A stretch of DNA of 64,000 bases, taken from positions 200,529 through 264,528 of the forward strand of contig VZRZ01004578.1 of assembly GCA_013398175.1 (NCBI GenBank), given 5' to 3'. Positions 27,083-39,600 of this stretch are shown piece after piece; within the stretch, counting starts at the first letter, position 1; each line of letters opens with the position of its first letter. The position numbers were made by a program, and so were the translations under genes. This DNA is from Climacteris rufus. Its lineage: Eukaryota; Chordata; Aves; Passeriformes; Climacteridae. The notes under the pieces were generated by a model, which was given only the letters and a program-made list of their open reading frames with translations, did no database searches and was not told where the DNA came from.

Positions 27083-27112
27083 AGAAAAAAGGAAAGGGGG
27101 AGGGAGGAAGCC
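27083..27112. repeat. Purine-rich tract
   Basis: About 28 consecutive purines (A then G dominated) on the + strand, ending at the gaagccc near 27112. Low-complexity intron sequence. Confidence 0.6.
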
Positions 27113-30100
27113 CATGAACAATGAAGTGATTATTCTCAGTTACTGTGAAATAGATGAACTCCACCTGCTATTTCTGCCACTTAAACCTTGGCTGACACAG
27201 TGCAGCAGTGCACTGTGCACAGCAGACCCCTGCATCCCTCACACTGCAGGCACACAGACCCTTGAGCTGGGCCATCACAGAGCCCACTGCCTGCAGCAAG
27301 GTGGAAGCCAGGAGTTCTAGCAAATGTTAGAGAGTTTTCAGTAGCAGATCAGTCCTATGAAGAACTGTGCTGTTTTGTTTTGTTTTTGTTCTCTAGTCAG
27401 TAAAAGGAGACATTGAGGCTCTCTCCAAAGAGCTGTTGGGGCAGACTAAGAAGCTGAGGCCCAGCTCTGCACAGCACCTCTGGGGACAGTGAGGACCACA
27501 GCAGAGGTGGAGAGCTGAGGCACATTTCCATGCATTTCTGTACCCTTTCCACCTGTTCTTCCTAAGTCTAACAGTTTGGACATAATTTCTAGGTTTCTAT
27601 CCAAAAGCCTCTTCTTTATTTCTTTCTCTTCTTGTAGAAAGTAGCATTAATGAAAGCATTTAAGGCAGGAAGCCTTACTTTCTTGGAATCAGAGATGATT
27701 TTTTTTTCCTGCAAAAATCAGGTTTTCTTTAAATTGTGAAGTGTGGTTTTTTTTTCTTCTTACAAAAAAACTCTGACTGAAAATTTGTGAGTAGACCTAG
27801 ATGCCAGCACTGGGTTGTTACTTTGGTTGTTGTTCACTGTGCAGGGTTGTAACTGGCTTTACAGATTCCTCAGTGGTAAACAAGGCTAGAGTACATCGCT
27901 TCTTATTTCCCTTCAGAATTTGCAATTACCCTGAATTTCCCTTTAAAAGCACTTACTTTGGCTATCGTAATGATCAATTGTTTGAAATCGGGAATTTTCA
28001 TTCCAATACATTCTAAATAGAATGGTGAATCCGTAGCCAAATTACAATTTGGACGTGCTAGTCTGCTGAATGGAGCTCAGACATAAGCAGTAATTATCAA
28101 TCTTCCATCATTTTCTGTGCTGACGCACAAGTTTTTGCTGCTTCCCTACAGGGCTCTGCTACTTTTTAGCAGCCAGCATTGGACATCTGTCACACATACT
28201 GTATGTCATAACAAATAGATCATTACAGAAAATAATGCAAAGCTAAAAATGTAGAAAAGCAGAAGACATTACGTTTACTATCCCTGGGTGTTGGTATAAT
28301 ACTATCAGAATAAATCCCAAATACATTTTTATTATTTTCTTTGTGAAACTGACTGTATTACAAAATCTCATTAAAACATGTAAATGTAGTGTACTCTGTT
28401 TTATGGGCTGCTTCATATTTTCTGAGTGGCAATACATGCAATACATGGCAGTACATGAAAACATGGCAATACATGTGGCCACCAGGTTGTCTGGCACGCA
28501 TTTTTACGACATTGTGGGTGTGTATTTCAGTCATCTTTTCTTGATGTAGTTGAAAAGCTGTGAGCAAATACTCCCTGCAGAAGCAGCTCTGGTGGTAAAG
28601 GCGTTGCTTTTGCCCAGCAGCTCGTTGCCACTGTCCAGCAGAGGTCTTTGGGAACAGCACAGGGAGATGTTTGCCAGTAGTGACACAGGCAGAACTGAGC
28701 TGGCACTGGGTACATGGTAGTTGCCCTCCTGAATTCCCATGGAGCTGTGTGCTGCTAATTCTGGCAACAATATCGTAAGTCAGAGCACCCGCACTGTATC
28801 CGTGTTATTGTTCCCCCACTCATTTAAAACCAAAACAAAAGGTAGAACTTTTCCTTCTAAAGGAAAAGAGCGAGGAAGAAGTAATCCTGGTGCACGTTAG
28901 TAGTAAGAAGGCTGAGAAAATGTACTGCATTTCTTGTACATATGTATGTTATATGTGTGTTTTGATGTATAATAATTATTGCAGTTTTATAAGGTTAGTT
29001 TCAATACATTATTTTTGGCTATGATATTTTGGTATTATTTCTTGTGCAATACTGTATTGACCTGTAGCACTGAAGAGGTAAGCTAATACTTTAATTTTTG
29101 AACTCCCAGTCTGAACTGGAGTGTCAGTGGTATGTGCAGATAATGCCTTATTATGTAGCTAGTTTGCATTAACTGGCTAGTAGTTTATTTTATTTTAAAA
29201 CCAGAAATGTAGCTAAATCTTGAATATGCTGGGAACAATTTCTAGTTGGTTTGTTTGTCTGGGTTTTTGCTAGGTAGAAGTTGGGCAGAGTGACTGTCTT
29301 TGTGGAGGTTTTGATTGAATAAGCCTGTTTGTGTAATGTAATTACCACAGATTGAGGTATTTGTTTCTTTCCTGTCAAGAAGATATTGCCCATTAGGTTG
29401 TTTACCACCATGCTTCTGAATGCTAGTTTTCATACAGTTAAATGACAGCAAGGAACAAAGGCAGGCTAGAAGGGTTTTATTTTGGAAAGCAGTAATCCTG
29501 AAAACAACCTGAAAGGTCCCTGCATTTAAATGAGTGTGCAGGAACTCTTGGTGCTTGATGCAAGGAGTATCCAGGAGTTTCTGTAACTCATGGCTGCAAC
29601 TAGAGAATGCTGAGCATGGGGAAAGTCAGGGCACCCATGTATGCAGCACTGGTGTGAAATGTGCTCTAGTACTCAAAGCTTAAAGAAACGTTTGCCTCTG
29701 AAAAGGATATAGAGAGAACCTTCCTCAGAGTGAGCTGAAAGGAGCTCAGTCTCTGTCACTCATCTGCTACAGGTCCAGGTATCAGGGGATTCTACAGCCA
29801 AGCAAGGTGTGTTGGACATGTAGCACTCTTAGCTGGATGCAGGAGGATGAGAAATATGACCGTTTTAAAAATGGGAATGATCAACTGTAGAGTAATTTGC
29901 TTATGATTTCAAAGGATTCCCTCTTGCTATCAGATTTCAATGTGTCTCTGAAAACTCTTTTAGTACCAAAAGAGTTATGTTTTGAGGAAAGAATCACTGG
30001 GCAAACATTTATGAACTGCGCTATCCATGACGTCAAGCTAAATGTTCTGTATGACTTTGCATTTCTAAAAATCTGTTGCTCTCCTTTTCTGGTGTAATTA

Positions 30101-31780
30101 CATTACTGCAATTTTGATTTAAAGACAGTTTTCCAAGTTAGATGGCATTTTCTATGAAAGTAATGCCTGCAAACATTTGGTGAGTAACTGAGGTTAAGAA
30201 TCTACAATGGTGCATATTGCTTCATTGAGTGGTTTGCTTTCATCATAAATGCTTTTATTTCTGGAAGAAGATATCTGGAGACTTTGCTGTTTTTCAATCA
30301 AAATGCTGCAGTTTCTGTGTACTTCTTGAAGGTTGCATAGCAGGGTGTAAACTGTGCAGAAAACCTTCAGAATGTTCTCTATATCAGAGTGAACTTGATT
30401 CACACTGATGAATGGGGAAAAATAGAAATTTTTTCAATCAGTTGGTGTTGTTTGTTTTTATGTTGTAAATAGTGATGTCCATGGAGTTGCCACAAGGCCT
30501 TTACTTTGTATGCATTTTTCTGTGAAAGAGTATGTATGTACTAATGTTCTGGAGAAGACCTTTTGAAAAAGGTTTATTCTGTGCAAATAAGAACCGTACA
30601 AGGTGCTAAAATTTTTAAAATTTAGTGGACCAGATAATTAGCGTTTTTCCTCATTTGCACCTCTGAAACCTTCCATTTCCATGTAGTAAGTATATTTCCA
30701 TTGCAGTAAGTATCTTTCTGAAAATGTCAGGCACTACATAATGGAAGAGTGTTCTAATTTCAGTTTCTTATAAGTAAATAGGGAAAAAAAACAATAAAAA
30801 TGGATTGCTTCCTGCTATATTTCATTTAGCTGTTTAATACAATGCTAATGTATTCTCATGTAGAGAACCCTTAGAAAATACAGAAGCATTCCCATTCTGC
30901 ATGGACAAATATAGAATTGACAGATGTTTTGTGAATTTCTCTTCATGATTTGTATCCAAAACACCACGTAAGAGACAAGGACAGCAAATAGCTCTGGTAT
31001 TGGGCAGCCACAGGTCTGCAGTTATCTACTGAACTCAGCTGTTTGCAGAGGCTGCTCAAAGCAGTGCCGCTGGCTGAGGGGAGTGCAGAGCATGACCTGC
31101 TGCATCCAGCCATGAGGAAGGGTCTGAGTCCCACTGCATGAGGAAGGGATGCCCAAATCCCTGCCCTCGTGCAGCTTGTACTGCTTGCTAGTGAGACTGG
31201 CTGGCTGAGCCCTGCAAGGTTGGAGAGAAGGAAGAGATGATTGGGGGAATAGTAACTTCAGACAGTACTTACTGAAGGAATCTTCAGCCTGATGATTCCC
31301 CACCTGGCACAGGTTTTCTCCAAGACTCATCATTCCACCCATGTTTCCCTGCTGCTGACTGAACTCTCACCTCTGCCTCCTGCAAAGTGCACCTGTGCTC
31401 TGCCATCCCAGAGCCCTGAACAGTGCTGCTGCTTACAATGGGGTAGGTCTAGTTTTGCTGAGGAACCCGGTCTGCTTGTCAATGCAACTGAGAAAATGTC
31501 TTCACAGGGGCAGTTATACTACTTTTGGGGCTAAAGGAACAATTGTATTTTCGGGGTTAGGGAGGAAGGCAGTTATGAGAACTTCTGTCCTGTGCACCAG
31601 AAGCATGATTTTTCCACTCTTCTGCAGATCAGGCACTTTTTTTTCTTGCTCTTACCAGAATGCCCTGGTTTTTTTTTTGGTAGAAGAACTGTAGCATATA
31701 TATCTATATATGTAAGGATAGGAGAGGAAAGAGAAAGTAAACATTGGAAGAGCTTCTCATGTTGTCAAAATGTCTGTCCA

Positions 31781-31834
31781 TTTTATACAACTCCTAACCT
31801 TCCACTTTTTTATACAACTCCTAACACTTCCACC
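31781..31834. repeat. Tandem duplication, 27-bp unit, two copies
   Basis: Copies at 31781-31807 and 31808-31834 share ttttatacaactcctaac and a following cttccac segment, with one inserted base. The duplication ends about 130 bp upstream of the recognisable part of the CR1 copy. Confidence 0.8.
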
Positions 31835-31959
31835 TTTCACTCTCCCAGCAAAGTGGATCAATGCTGCTAAGAGGCAAGGGTGTGGCATGGGGCTTCGGAC
31901 TTCCTTGTTGCTATGGTTGATGCCTGTGCAAGCACAATGACCACAGAAAACTTCAATAA

Positions 31960-32334
31960 ATTGTTTGCAAGTGGTCAGCCTGGAGAAAAGACTCAGGGGA
32001 TGTCTTCAGTATGCACAAATATCTGAAGGGAAGGTGGAAAGAAGAGGAAGCCAAGCTCTTTTTCAGTGGTGCCCAGTGACAGGGGAAGATGCAATGGGTA
32101 CAACCAGAAAGATAGGAAGTTTCCTCTGAATGTCAGGATACAATATTCCATTGTGAGGGTGCCTGAGCACTGGCATAGGTAGCCCAGAGAGTGTGGGAGA
32201 TATCTTTGGATATATTCAGAAGCTGCCTGAAATCCTGGGCAACTGACTATGGATTGTCCTTCTTGAGCAGCAGGGGTGGACACACAATCTACAGAGGTCC
32301 CTCTGGAAAGTTAACCATGCTGTGATTCTGTGAC
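31960..32334 (+). mobile_element. CR1 LINE retroposon, 5'-truncated 3' end
   Basis: Sense-strand 3' region of a chicken repeat 1 element. Diagnostic stretches in consensus order are: gtcagcctggagaaaag (about 31974-31990), ctgaaggg, gtgcccagtgacagggg, caatgggtacaacc, ggaagtttcctctgaa, tgtgagggtgcctgagcactgg, ggtagcccagagag, tcctgggcaac, cttgagcagcaggggtggac, gaggtccctctgg, and the tail ctgtgattctgtgac. The reverse-transcriptase part is absent, as in most CR1 copies, which are 5'-truncated. The right end at the tail is firm. The left end is approximate and could lie up to about 80 bases further upstream. Indels and substitutions break any frame. It lies in the same orientation as ZNF407. Confidence 0.9.
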
Positions 32335-35300
32335 TAAAGTACCATTTTACAATCAACAAGCCATTTCCAGTTTATGATACTTGACTATGCAGCAACCTTT
32401 AATTTATTGGGAGCAGAAAAAGACAGAGAGGTACCTGGTTAGTAGGAGCGGACTTCTAATGGCAATATGGAATGTGCAGCTAGAACAGCAACATGAACAC
32501 CTCACTGTGCAGCACACATTAGAGACAAACACCCTTTTTATCTTTATCCAAAAGAGGTTTTCTGTTCATCTTAAGCAGTAGCTGCATTTGTCAGGAGAAT
32601 CTTGCCATCTGTCTCCCTTATTTCACAGCATTATCCTGTACAGAAATGTGGAAGCTCTCCTGGCTGTGTGCAATGGAAAACAGGCTTATGCCCTTCCCAA
32701 TATATCAGTCTTGATGGAGGAGGTCATACAGTCTTGTTGCATGGGAAGTATGGGCAGAGCTTTTCAGCTCCTTGTATTTCCTGTTCAGTGTACCTCAGCA
32801 ACCTGTTCCATCTCTTTCGCCGTGTATAGCACTGACAAGACCGAAAACTAGACAGGCCTTTCTCTCCCATTTAATAGAATTACTGTGGGGTTTGCATTGA
32901 GTCTCAAACCTTTCTTCACATTTAGTAAGAAGGCTTACTGCAAATCAAAAGAAAATTTTTGTTGTGTTTGTCTGCATTAGAATTGAATATAAACCCATTG
33001 ACTATAGCTTTAGATTAATTAAGTCTCTCTAATGAGTTCCTTTCCTGTTACTGCAGAGTATGGACAAATTGACAGAAATATATACATTTGATTTTCAAAA
33101 TGGATCATGAAGACAAAAGCATGCTTACATTAAGCAATGGTAATAGTAATTTAACTTAGAAACCTCTAGTTTAGCCTTACTGAAATACAGGCTAGTCCCC
33201 TTAAAACATGCATTTATTTGTTTGTGGCTGTAATTCAGACTGGAACTCAAAAACCACAAATATTTTCCTCAAACGATTTCTTTTGGGCTGTGTTCTAACT
33301 TCCAAATTTCAGAACAATGGAAATCTTTATTTAAAAGTTTATAAACACCTGGAAGGGAATCTTATAATACAAGGCCTGTCAAATGCGTAACTATCATCAC
33401 TATTGCAAGACTATAATGCTGTAGTTAGGTTCTTGTCATGACATAGCTTTAATAAAAATACAGTGCTGTTTAAAATCACAGACCTCTGTGTTTACTCATA
33501 TGAGATGAAGTGATGTAACTACACACACAAAGTGTTGGTGGGGGTGTTTTGTGTCAGACATATAATAATGTACAGTACGTGGGAGAAGACTCCTAATAAA
33601 ACAGACATTCAAAGCACACTGAATAATTAAAAAACATTTTATATGCAGTACACTTTTGTCATGTCATATTTAAAGGTATCACTTGCCTTCAAAAGTGCTT
33701 TGCCAGTTGTTACCTTCATGGTTTACCTTATGATTGCATTTGCTGCTTTGCAGCCTGATATGAGGGGCCAATTGTAATGCCTTATGATCTCATATTCTCA
33801 TTTCTGATTAAGCCTTCCTGGCCTTGTCACATGGAAAAATATGACTAAATTTTTTATATCAGTGTGTTGGTGTGTTTAATGACAGATTTTTACTGATGAC
33901 TGAATAAATGAGACTTCAGGATTGCTCTGTTTAAAGTGGTTGGAACAAATTCCAAATCAAAGGAGATAGAACTGGCCTTTTATGACTTGAACAGGCTGGG
34001 TTTTCTTCACAGCTCTTACATAGGTTTCCACAGATCCTTTATATATTTCACAGAAATATTTCAAAGTAAAAAGTTTTATATCTTTCCTTAGCATAGTATG
34101 AGAGCTGAGCTAAAAGAACACAGATATTTTATTTCAGATTCGTATGCTCTGCTTTAATCTACTGCCCTTTAAAGTATAACCCATGATAGAAGGTTACCAG
34201 GTTGTCTCCTGCTTTCATTGCAGTATACACTACCCTTCTCCTTTTTTGTAAAGTACATATTTCATTTTGACAGCATTTATGAGCATTGTAACTTTTTTTG
34301 GGCTGAATCCTGAAAGATGCTGAGGACAAATATTTTCTATATTTTTCAGTGATAAGTGTCTTCTCTGTCATTCTCAGGCATCTGATCATTATACCAGTAT
34401 ATAGCAGATGGACATGACAGAGGGTGAGCTTTGGCAGCACCGTAAGGCAGATATCAACTTTACTATGACCATTTCCGAGGGAGAGACAGGCATTCCAGCA
34501 GAACTTCAAGCTGCTACTTCCAGTTTATTTTGGGGGTCCTTTATTTAGGTGCCTGTTACTGTGGTATTTCTAACAGTGATAGGTATATAATCAGTTGCTC
34601 AAAAGACTACAGCTGTCTGATTTGAATATTTGTGAAGTATTATGCATTTATGTAGCTGACATGAGTGTGTGTACTTTTTTCAGTTAAGCTGAATTACTGT
34701 TCTTAGTTTGGCAATAATAATAGTATATGCTAGTAAGAAAGTCTAAAAAATAAACAAAACCCCAAAGCAGTGGTGCACATGCACAGTCTGTTAATTAAAG
34801 AATATGTATACTGGCTATCTCTGATTGAAATAAGTGGTGCAGCAGTATATTTTATGTAGGATTCATCACAAAGTTTGAATAAGTAGGAAATTCTAATGCA
34901 GAATAATTTTGTAATGCGACTGCAAAATTTTAAAGACTAGAAATTAAAAATTACTGCCATATGGATCTCCTTGTGAATAAGGAAAATGTGAAATCTTTTT
35001 ACATTCCCTTTTTTTTTCAGAAATATGATTTTAAATATTTCTTTGAAATGCATTTAACTAATTCTGTATGTATTCTCACTTCTATGCTTGAAAACTCCAC
35101 TACATTCACAAAAGCTGTGTTTAAGATGTAAAGCAGAATCCCTGTGAATTTTCAAAAAGATATAAACTTGGACAAATCAATTCTGTTTCCTAGGAACAGT
35201 ACATACAGTGAGATGAGAGTTGGTGGAACACAACTTATAAAAATCATTCATAGGAACTGCTGTTGAATCTAGGAACTGTGTAGGAAAGGTTCATGGGAGC

Positions 35301-35656
35301 TCTGTTGGGAATATTGTAGGCATTTGTGTATTTCGGTTTCGGTAAGTAAAGACTTTTGCTTAATTTCTGTCCATCACTGACTACCATGAGAAAAATAGGA
35401 ATGTTAAGACTTCTGTAAATGTAACAAATCAATCATTCTGGTTCAGATGTAACGTTCAGTTAACCTGAAACAGCTTTGGGAGCCTTCATGCAAAGGACAA
35501 CATCTATGCAAAACCTAAGAGGGTGCAAAAAGTGTGCAGATAATGAAAAATGAGTAATGACTACTGAATATCTCTTATAATACTAGGTTTTATTTGAACC
35601 ATTAGTAGGAAATAAATTAATATATAGCTATTTTTCTTTTTTTCATTGCTTTTTAG

Positions 35657-35835
35657 GTCTAACTGTGCAGAAAATATCCGTAAACACATCTTACATACAG
35701 GAAAGCATGAAGGAGTAAAAATGTATAACTGTCCTAGGTGTGACTATGGAACTAATATCCCTGTGGAGTTTCGTAACCACTTAAAAGAACTACACCCAGA
35801 CATTGAAAATCCTGATCTGGCATACTTGCATGCTG
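35657..35835 (+). CDS. ZNF407: ZNF407 internal exon, end of finger 3 and finger 4
   Basis: A 179-base exon that starts with the last base of the split Arg codon and completes the finger begun at about 9458. The helix SNCAENIRKH is followed by His residues spaced H-x2-H (HILH), not the usual H-x3-5-H; a further His follows in TGKH. After a longer linker (TGKHEGVKMY) comes finger 4: Cys in NCPRC, twelve residues, then His in NHLKELH (C-x2-C-x12-H-x4-H). The segment that follows (PDIENPDLAYLHAG) leaves the finger array and enters the region I know as the start of the ZNF407 C-terminal tail. The exon ends with the first base of a Gly codon before donor gtaagg at 35836. The sequence matches vertebrate ZNF407 almost residue for residue as I remember it, so this is the strongest evidence for the gene name. 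Reading on past the donor gives 33 unrelated codons before a stop, which is intron. Confidence 0.95.
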
Positions 35836-36459
35836 GTAAGGTCATTCCTCCCTTTGCTTACAAATTCTTTTCTATATGTGCATGCTTAAATGATTGTAAT
35901 AAGAAAATTAGAAGTTGTTATTATCATTTATTCTGAAGAAGAACATGATTTTAAAATGGCCTTAATCCTCTTCAAGTTTTCGGGGGTTGAAGGTTATGCA
36001 TTAAGCATTGAAATCTATTCATGTTTCACAAGCAAATCTTGCAGTTCAATAAATAAACAAACATCAGAAGTGTGTGCTATTTAGATGCCTCATTTTGAAA
36101 TCTAGCTGAACTTTTAGGAAGAAATATTTTTTTAACATTTGTATTAAGTCCCTCTGCCCATGCTATTCCCCCAAGAACAGAAAAACAAAATTTCATAGGA
36201 AATACAGTGGCAAATTAATGTACTAGTTTAAAAATTCTTAGATTTCATTACAAAAAAGTAGACTCATTAAAATATAGAACAGCAGAGATCAACCAACATC
36301 TTAGATGTATGTTTTCAGGCTTAGTGTTAGAGAGCACACACATGGAAGTCACTGGAGGAATGCAATACAAAAACACTGCTTTGGAAACTGGGATTAAAAT
36401 AAAAAAGATGGGGTTTTTTGGGGAGGTTTTTTTTTTTTTTACAGATTCTATGATTCAGA

Positions 36460-36690
36460 GTAGAAGGCAGAAGAGTTTAATGGAAGTATCAAGTTAGGAG
36501 AAAAGTAAGAGTTCAGTGGCAGAAAGTTGGAGAAATAATATAAAACTTAACTGGAGCTTGAGTGAAATGTGATCTTAACGAGAAAAGGCAGATAACTTAG
36601 ACATCATTGGGTGGAAAGAAAAGTCAGAGAAGTGGGAAAAAAAGAACAGATGGTGAAAAGAAAGATTTGGGGAATCCAGAGGAGGAAGAA
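36460..36690. repeat. Purine-rich low-complexity stretch
   Basis: The + strand is strongly biased to A and G (runs such as gaaaagtaagag, gtgggaaaaaaagaac and gaggaggaagaag) with few pyrimidines. It follows a T-run at about 36426-36439. No repeat unit is apparent. Confidence 0.5.
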
Positions 36691-39600
36691 GCTATGTGGG
36701 CCAAATTCTCCCTGAGATGCAAATTAATCTTCCATTGAATTACTACTATTAGTATTCCTGTGTCAGATTTGAATCTTCTGTAAGGAATTGATCTCATAGT
36801 TTTTGGGACCCTCATACCCATAAGAAAACAAAACCTGTAGAGCTCTCATTCAGCTTTGTGCAGTGTGTACACTCTAGTTATTTTAAAACCTCTCAGTCTT
36901 CTCAAAATGACTGCTTGCTTTCCTGACTAGAGGCAGTGTATTATTTGTACCATATATTTCTATTTGCCAAGTATTCCACTTCATTTTGGAACCAATCATC
37001 ATGTCATGTCAGCATATGGTGGATAATATCTGGATGTGCAAACAAAATGCCAGTTGGCGGAATACCAATTTCAAAATAGGTCAGAAAACTGATCACATTT
37101 CACTATAGTTCTCACTAAAGCAAATGAATATTCAACTCAGAGCTTAAATCCAGACACTGTTGGATTTTTACTATAATAATCCCACTTAATTGGAAAAAAT
37201 CAAATATTTTCAATAGAGAGATAGACAGATACACCACAGAGAGCTGTAGCACTGGAATGATGACTAGCATTCCAAAATTAGGAATATTTGTGTCCTTTTT
37301 CACATTATTTTTTCAAGACTATATCTGGATAAATTAATTGTTCATTGCAGCATGCTGTGGTTAAAACTATTCAACTTGCTTGTCTTGGCAACATAGGAAA
37401 ACAGTCATCAGTATTCTGTATACTATACATCAATGTATACTAATGATATTTCTTTTCTATACATTAATTCTTATACTACAGAAATCCCCCTGCACTAAAC
37501 AGGGTACTGTACAAATATATTAGGACTAGCAAGAACAGATTTTTGCCTAATTATTGCCAGCCTAAAATTGGTATACAACTAGAGTCTTGAAATATTGTTT
37601 GCATAATCCCATTGCTGGAAGGATGATACTGTGTTTTCCTTTCAAGAAGAAACACTATTAAAGAGGAACCTAGGTGGTAATTGTGTATTCATGTCATAGT
37701 TAAATTAAAGGAAGTTTCTTTTCTTCTTTTCAATCCATTTCTGACTGCTGGACATTTGAGAGTTAAAGGTTTTAGAGAAGATTTTTAAAGGAGTGAAGAA
37801 CAGCTCCTGTGCCCTGGCTAACATCCCTTATAAAAATGAGATTTGTTCTGTGTCTTGTTCACGGTTACTGATTACTTATTGGTCATTGGCTGCACCCACA
37901 GAGAATCTACAACACGACATAGAACCCCTTAGGATGATAGGAGTGTGAAAGTGTCATACAAGATAGATTTTTTTTTTTTAACTTAAACATATTTGTCTGT
38001 CTTTTACGTTCTAATATTGCTTTGTAACAGGAAAGCCAGCTCTCTTGCTTCTTTGAGCAGATAGCAGTAGAATAACTCTCATCACTGGCATAGAGACAGA
38101 CACCAACTCCAGCCACGTCGCAGGACAGTCAGAAACTTCTTCACCACAACCCATCAAGAATGGAGCTGTGGAGTAGCTTTAGTATGTGGCTGGGAGTAAA
38201 AGTCAATCTGTTCTTGCCTGAGACATTAAGATTGACAGTTGGATTTCTAATTTAAATTTAATGTTCTTTATAATTGTCGCAGGAAGAGTGGAAGCTTTAG
38301 ACAAACCCTGCCTTAGCCTCAAATTTTGGCAACAATTTAAATTTAAGGAATCACTCTGGCAAGTGTGATGGCAAGTCAGATCTATTTATAAAAATGAATT
38401 ACTTATTAAACTGACAAGAGATAACAGACGAAAGATCTTAATCAGAATTACTTACTACACAGCCTAAAACTGAAAAGAACTGTTGGTAGATTATAGCATA
38501 ACATAAAACAGTTCACGATATCAAGATACCTGTATTAGAGCTAGCAAAAGAAATAGTATTGATTAGGAGTCAAATGTAACTTATCACTGAAATGATGGTA
38601 ATGTGCACAGATTCCTTCATTTTACCCTGGGGTGTAGCCATGAAGCAGGTGTCCCTACTCACACAAGAAACTCCACATTTCCACAGAAATGCATAGAAGA
38701 TTTCTGCTTTGTGAAAATTTGGTGTGGCTCTTATAGTTGTAAAGTGAGTGTGTGTTCGTTCATCCAGCTTATCTTTCCAGATCTCACTTCAATGGTTAAG
38801 ATGTTTATTGGCAGTTGGGAAATGCCAGACCAATGTTAACCCCATGGTGCCAAAATAGCTCACAACAAGACAGCTTGTCCTGTTTATCTGACTGGTTAGC
38901 AAACAACAGATAAGCTTTTGTGGGGGGTGAGATGCCCTGCTACAGTAATATAATGCTCTAATATTAGCTTTTATTTAGCTTTCTTTGGCAGCTACTATAA
39001 TGCTTTATGGGGTCAGTGATATTGGGAGCCTGAGGAAGCTGCATTTCTAAAGGAGAGGCTGTGGAAGGTGGAAGGCAAAACAAGTTAGCTTTTACATGTG
39101 TAAGGATGATACTGTAATTGCAAGGTGCTGGCACTTCTGTTCTGCATCTTTCAGATTCTGTGTAATGTGAGAAATTGATGTATGGAAATGCCAAAAAACA
39201 GATCTTCAGACTTTCTTTGCTCTATTTTCTATAGGCTCGCTCTGTCACAGAGGGAGTTATTTAACAATACAACCATATTCCTTATAAACCTTATGTATTT
39301 TAAAATGATAACAGTCTAGATTAGATTTTTGTCTTTAACTTTAAAAATGTACTATATTTGAACAGTAGGTCTCTAATGCACACAAGCCAACAAAGAGTTA
39401 TATGCACTGCACATATAATTGGGGATTGAATATGCTAGGTAACACTTCAAATACCAGTTTATGCATTTAACCTTAAGTTTTGTACAAATCATCAAATCTG
39501 TTTTTTTAAATGTCATTCTGTGTCGTTCTGTAAGAGATTGGTGCCTATTTCTTGATATGTTCTGACCGATTTTCTCAAGTTCTGTGTTAAAATCAAATTT

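Larger units (their letters stand above)
9486..35656 (+). other. ZNF407: ZNF407 intron, about 26 kb
   Basis: The intron runs from donor gtaatg to a strong acceptor (long T-rich tract and ttgctttttag at 35646-35656) and interrupts an Arg codon after its second base. Most of it is unique AT-rich sequence. Recognisable content: a small hairpin at 16386-16410, a GC-richer block at about 16900-17400, an A/C-rich simple repeat at 22726-22770, a local duplication at 25452-25517, a purine tract at about 27083-27112, an ancient palindromic repeat at 26867-26994, a 27-bp duplication at 31781-31834 and a CR1 copy at about 31960-32334. GC-richer patches at 27020-27530, 28530-28770 and 31020-31460 hold short overlapping open frames in several phases on both strands, without domains. 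I see no tRNA, rRNA or further exon. Confidence 0.8.

Noticed and set aside
28430..28480. Tandem array of caatacatg-like words
   Set aside because: The spacing is irregular and copies are imperfect. It is a local word repetition without a stable unit.
31993..32283. 96-codon open frame on the minus strand
   Set aside because: It lies wholly inside the CR1 copy in antisense, so it is a shadow of repeat sequence.
34159..34509. 116-codon open frame on the minus strand
   Set aside because: No domain and no splice or promoter context that I can support. Treated as chance.
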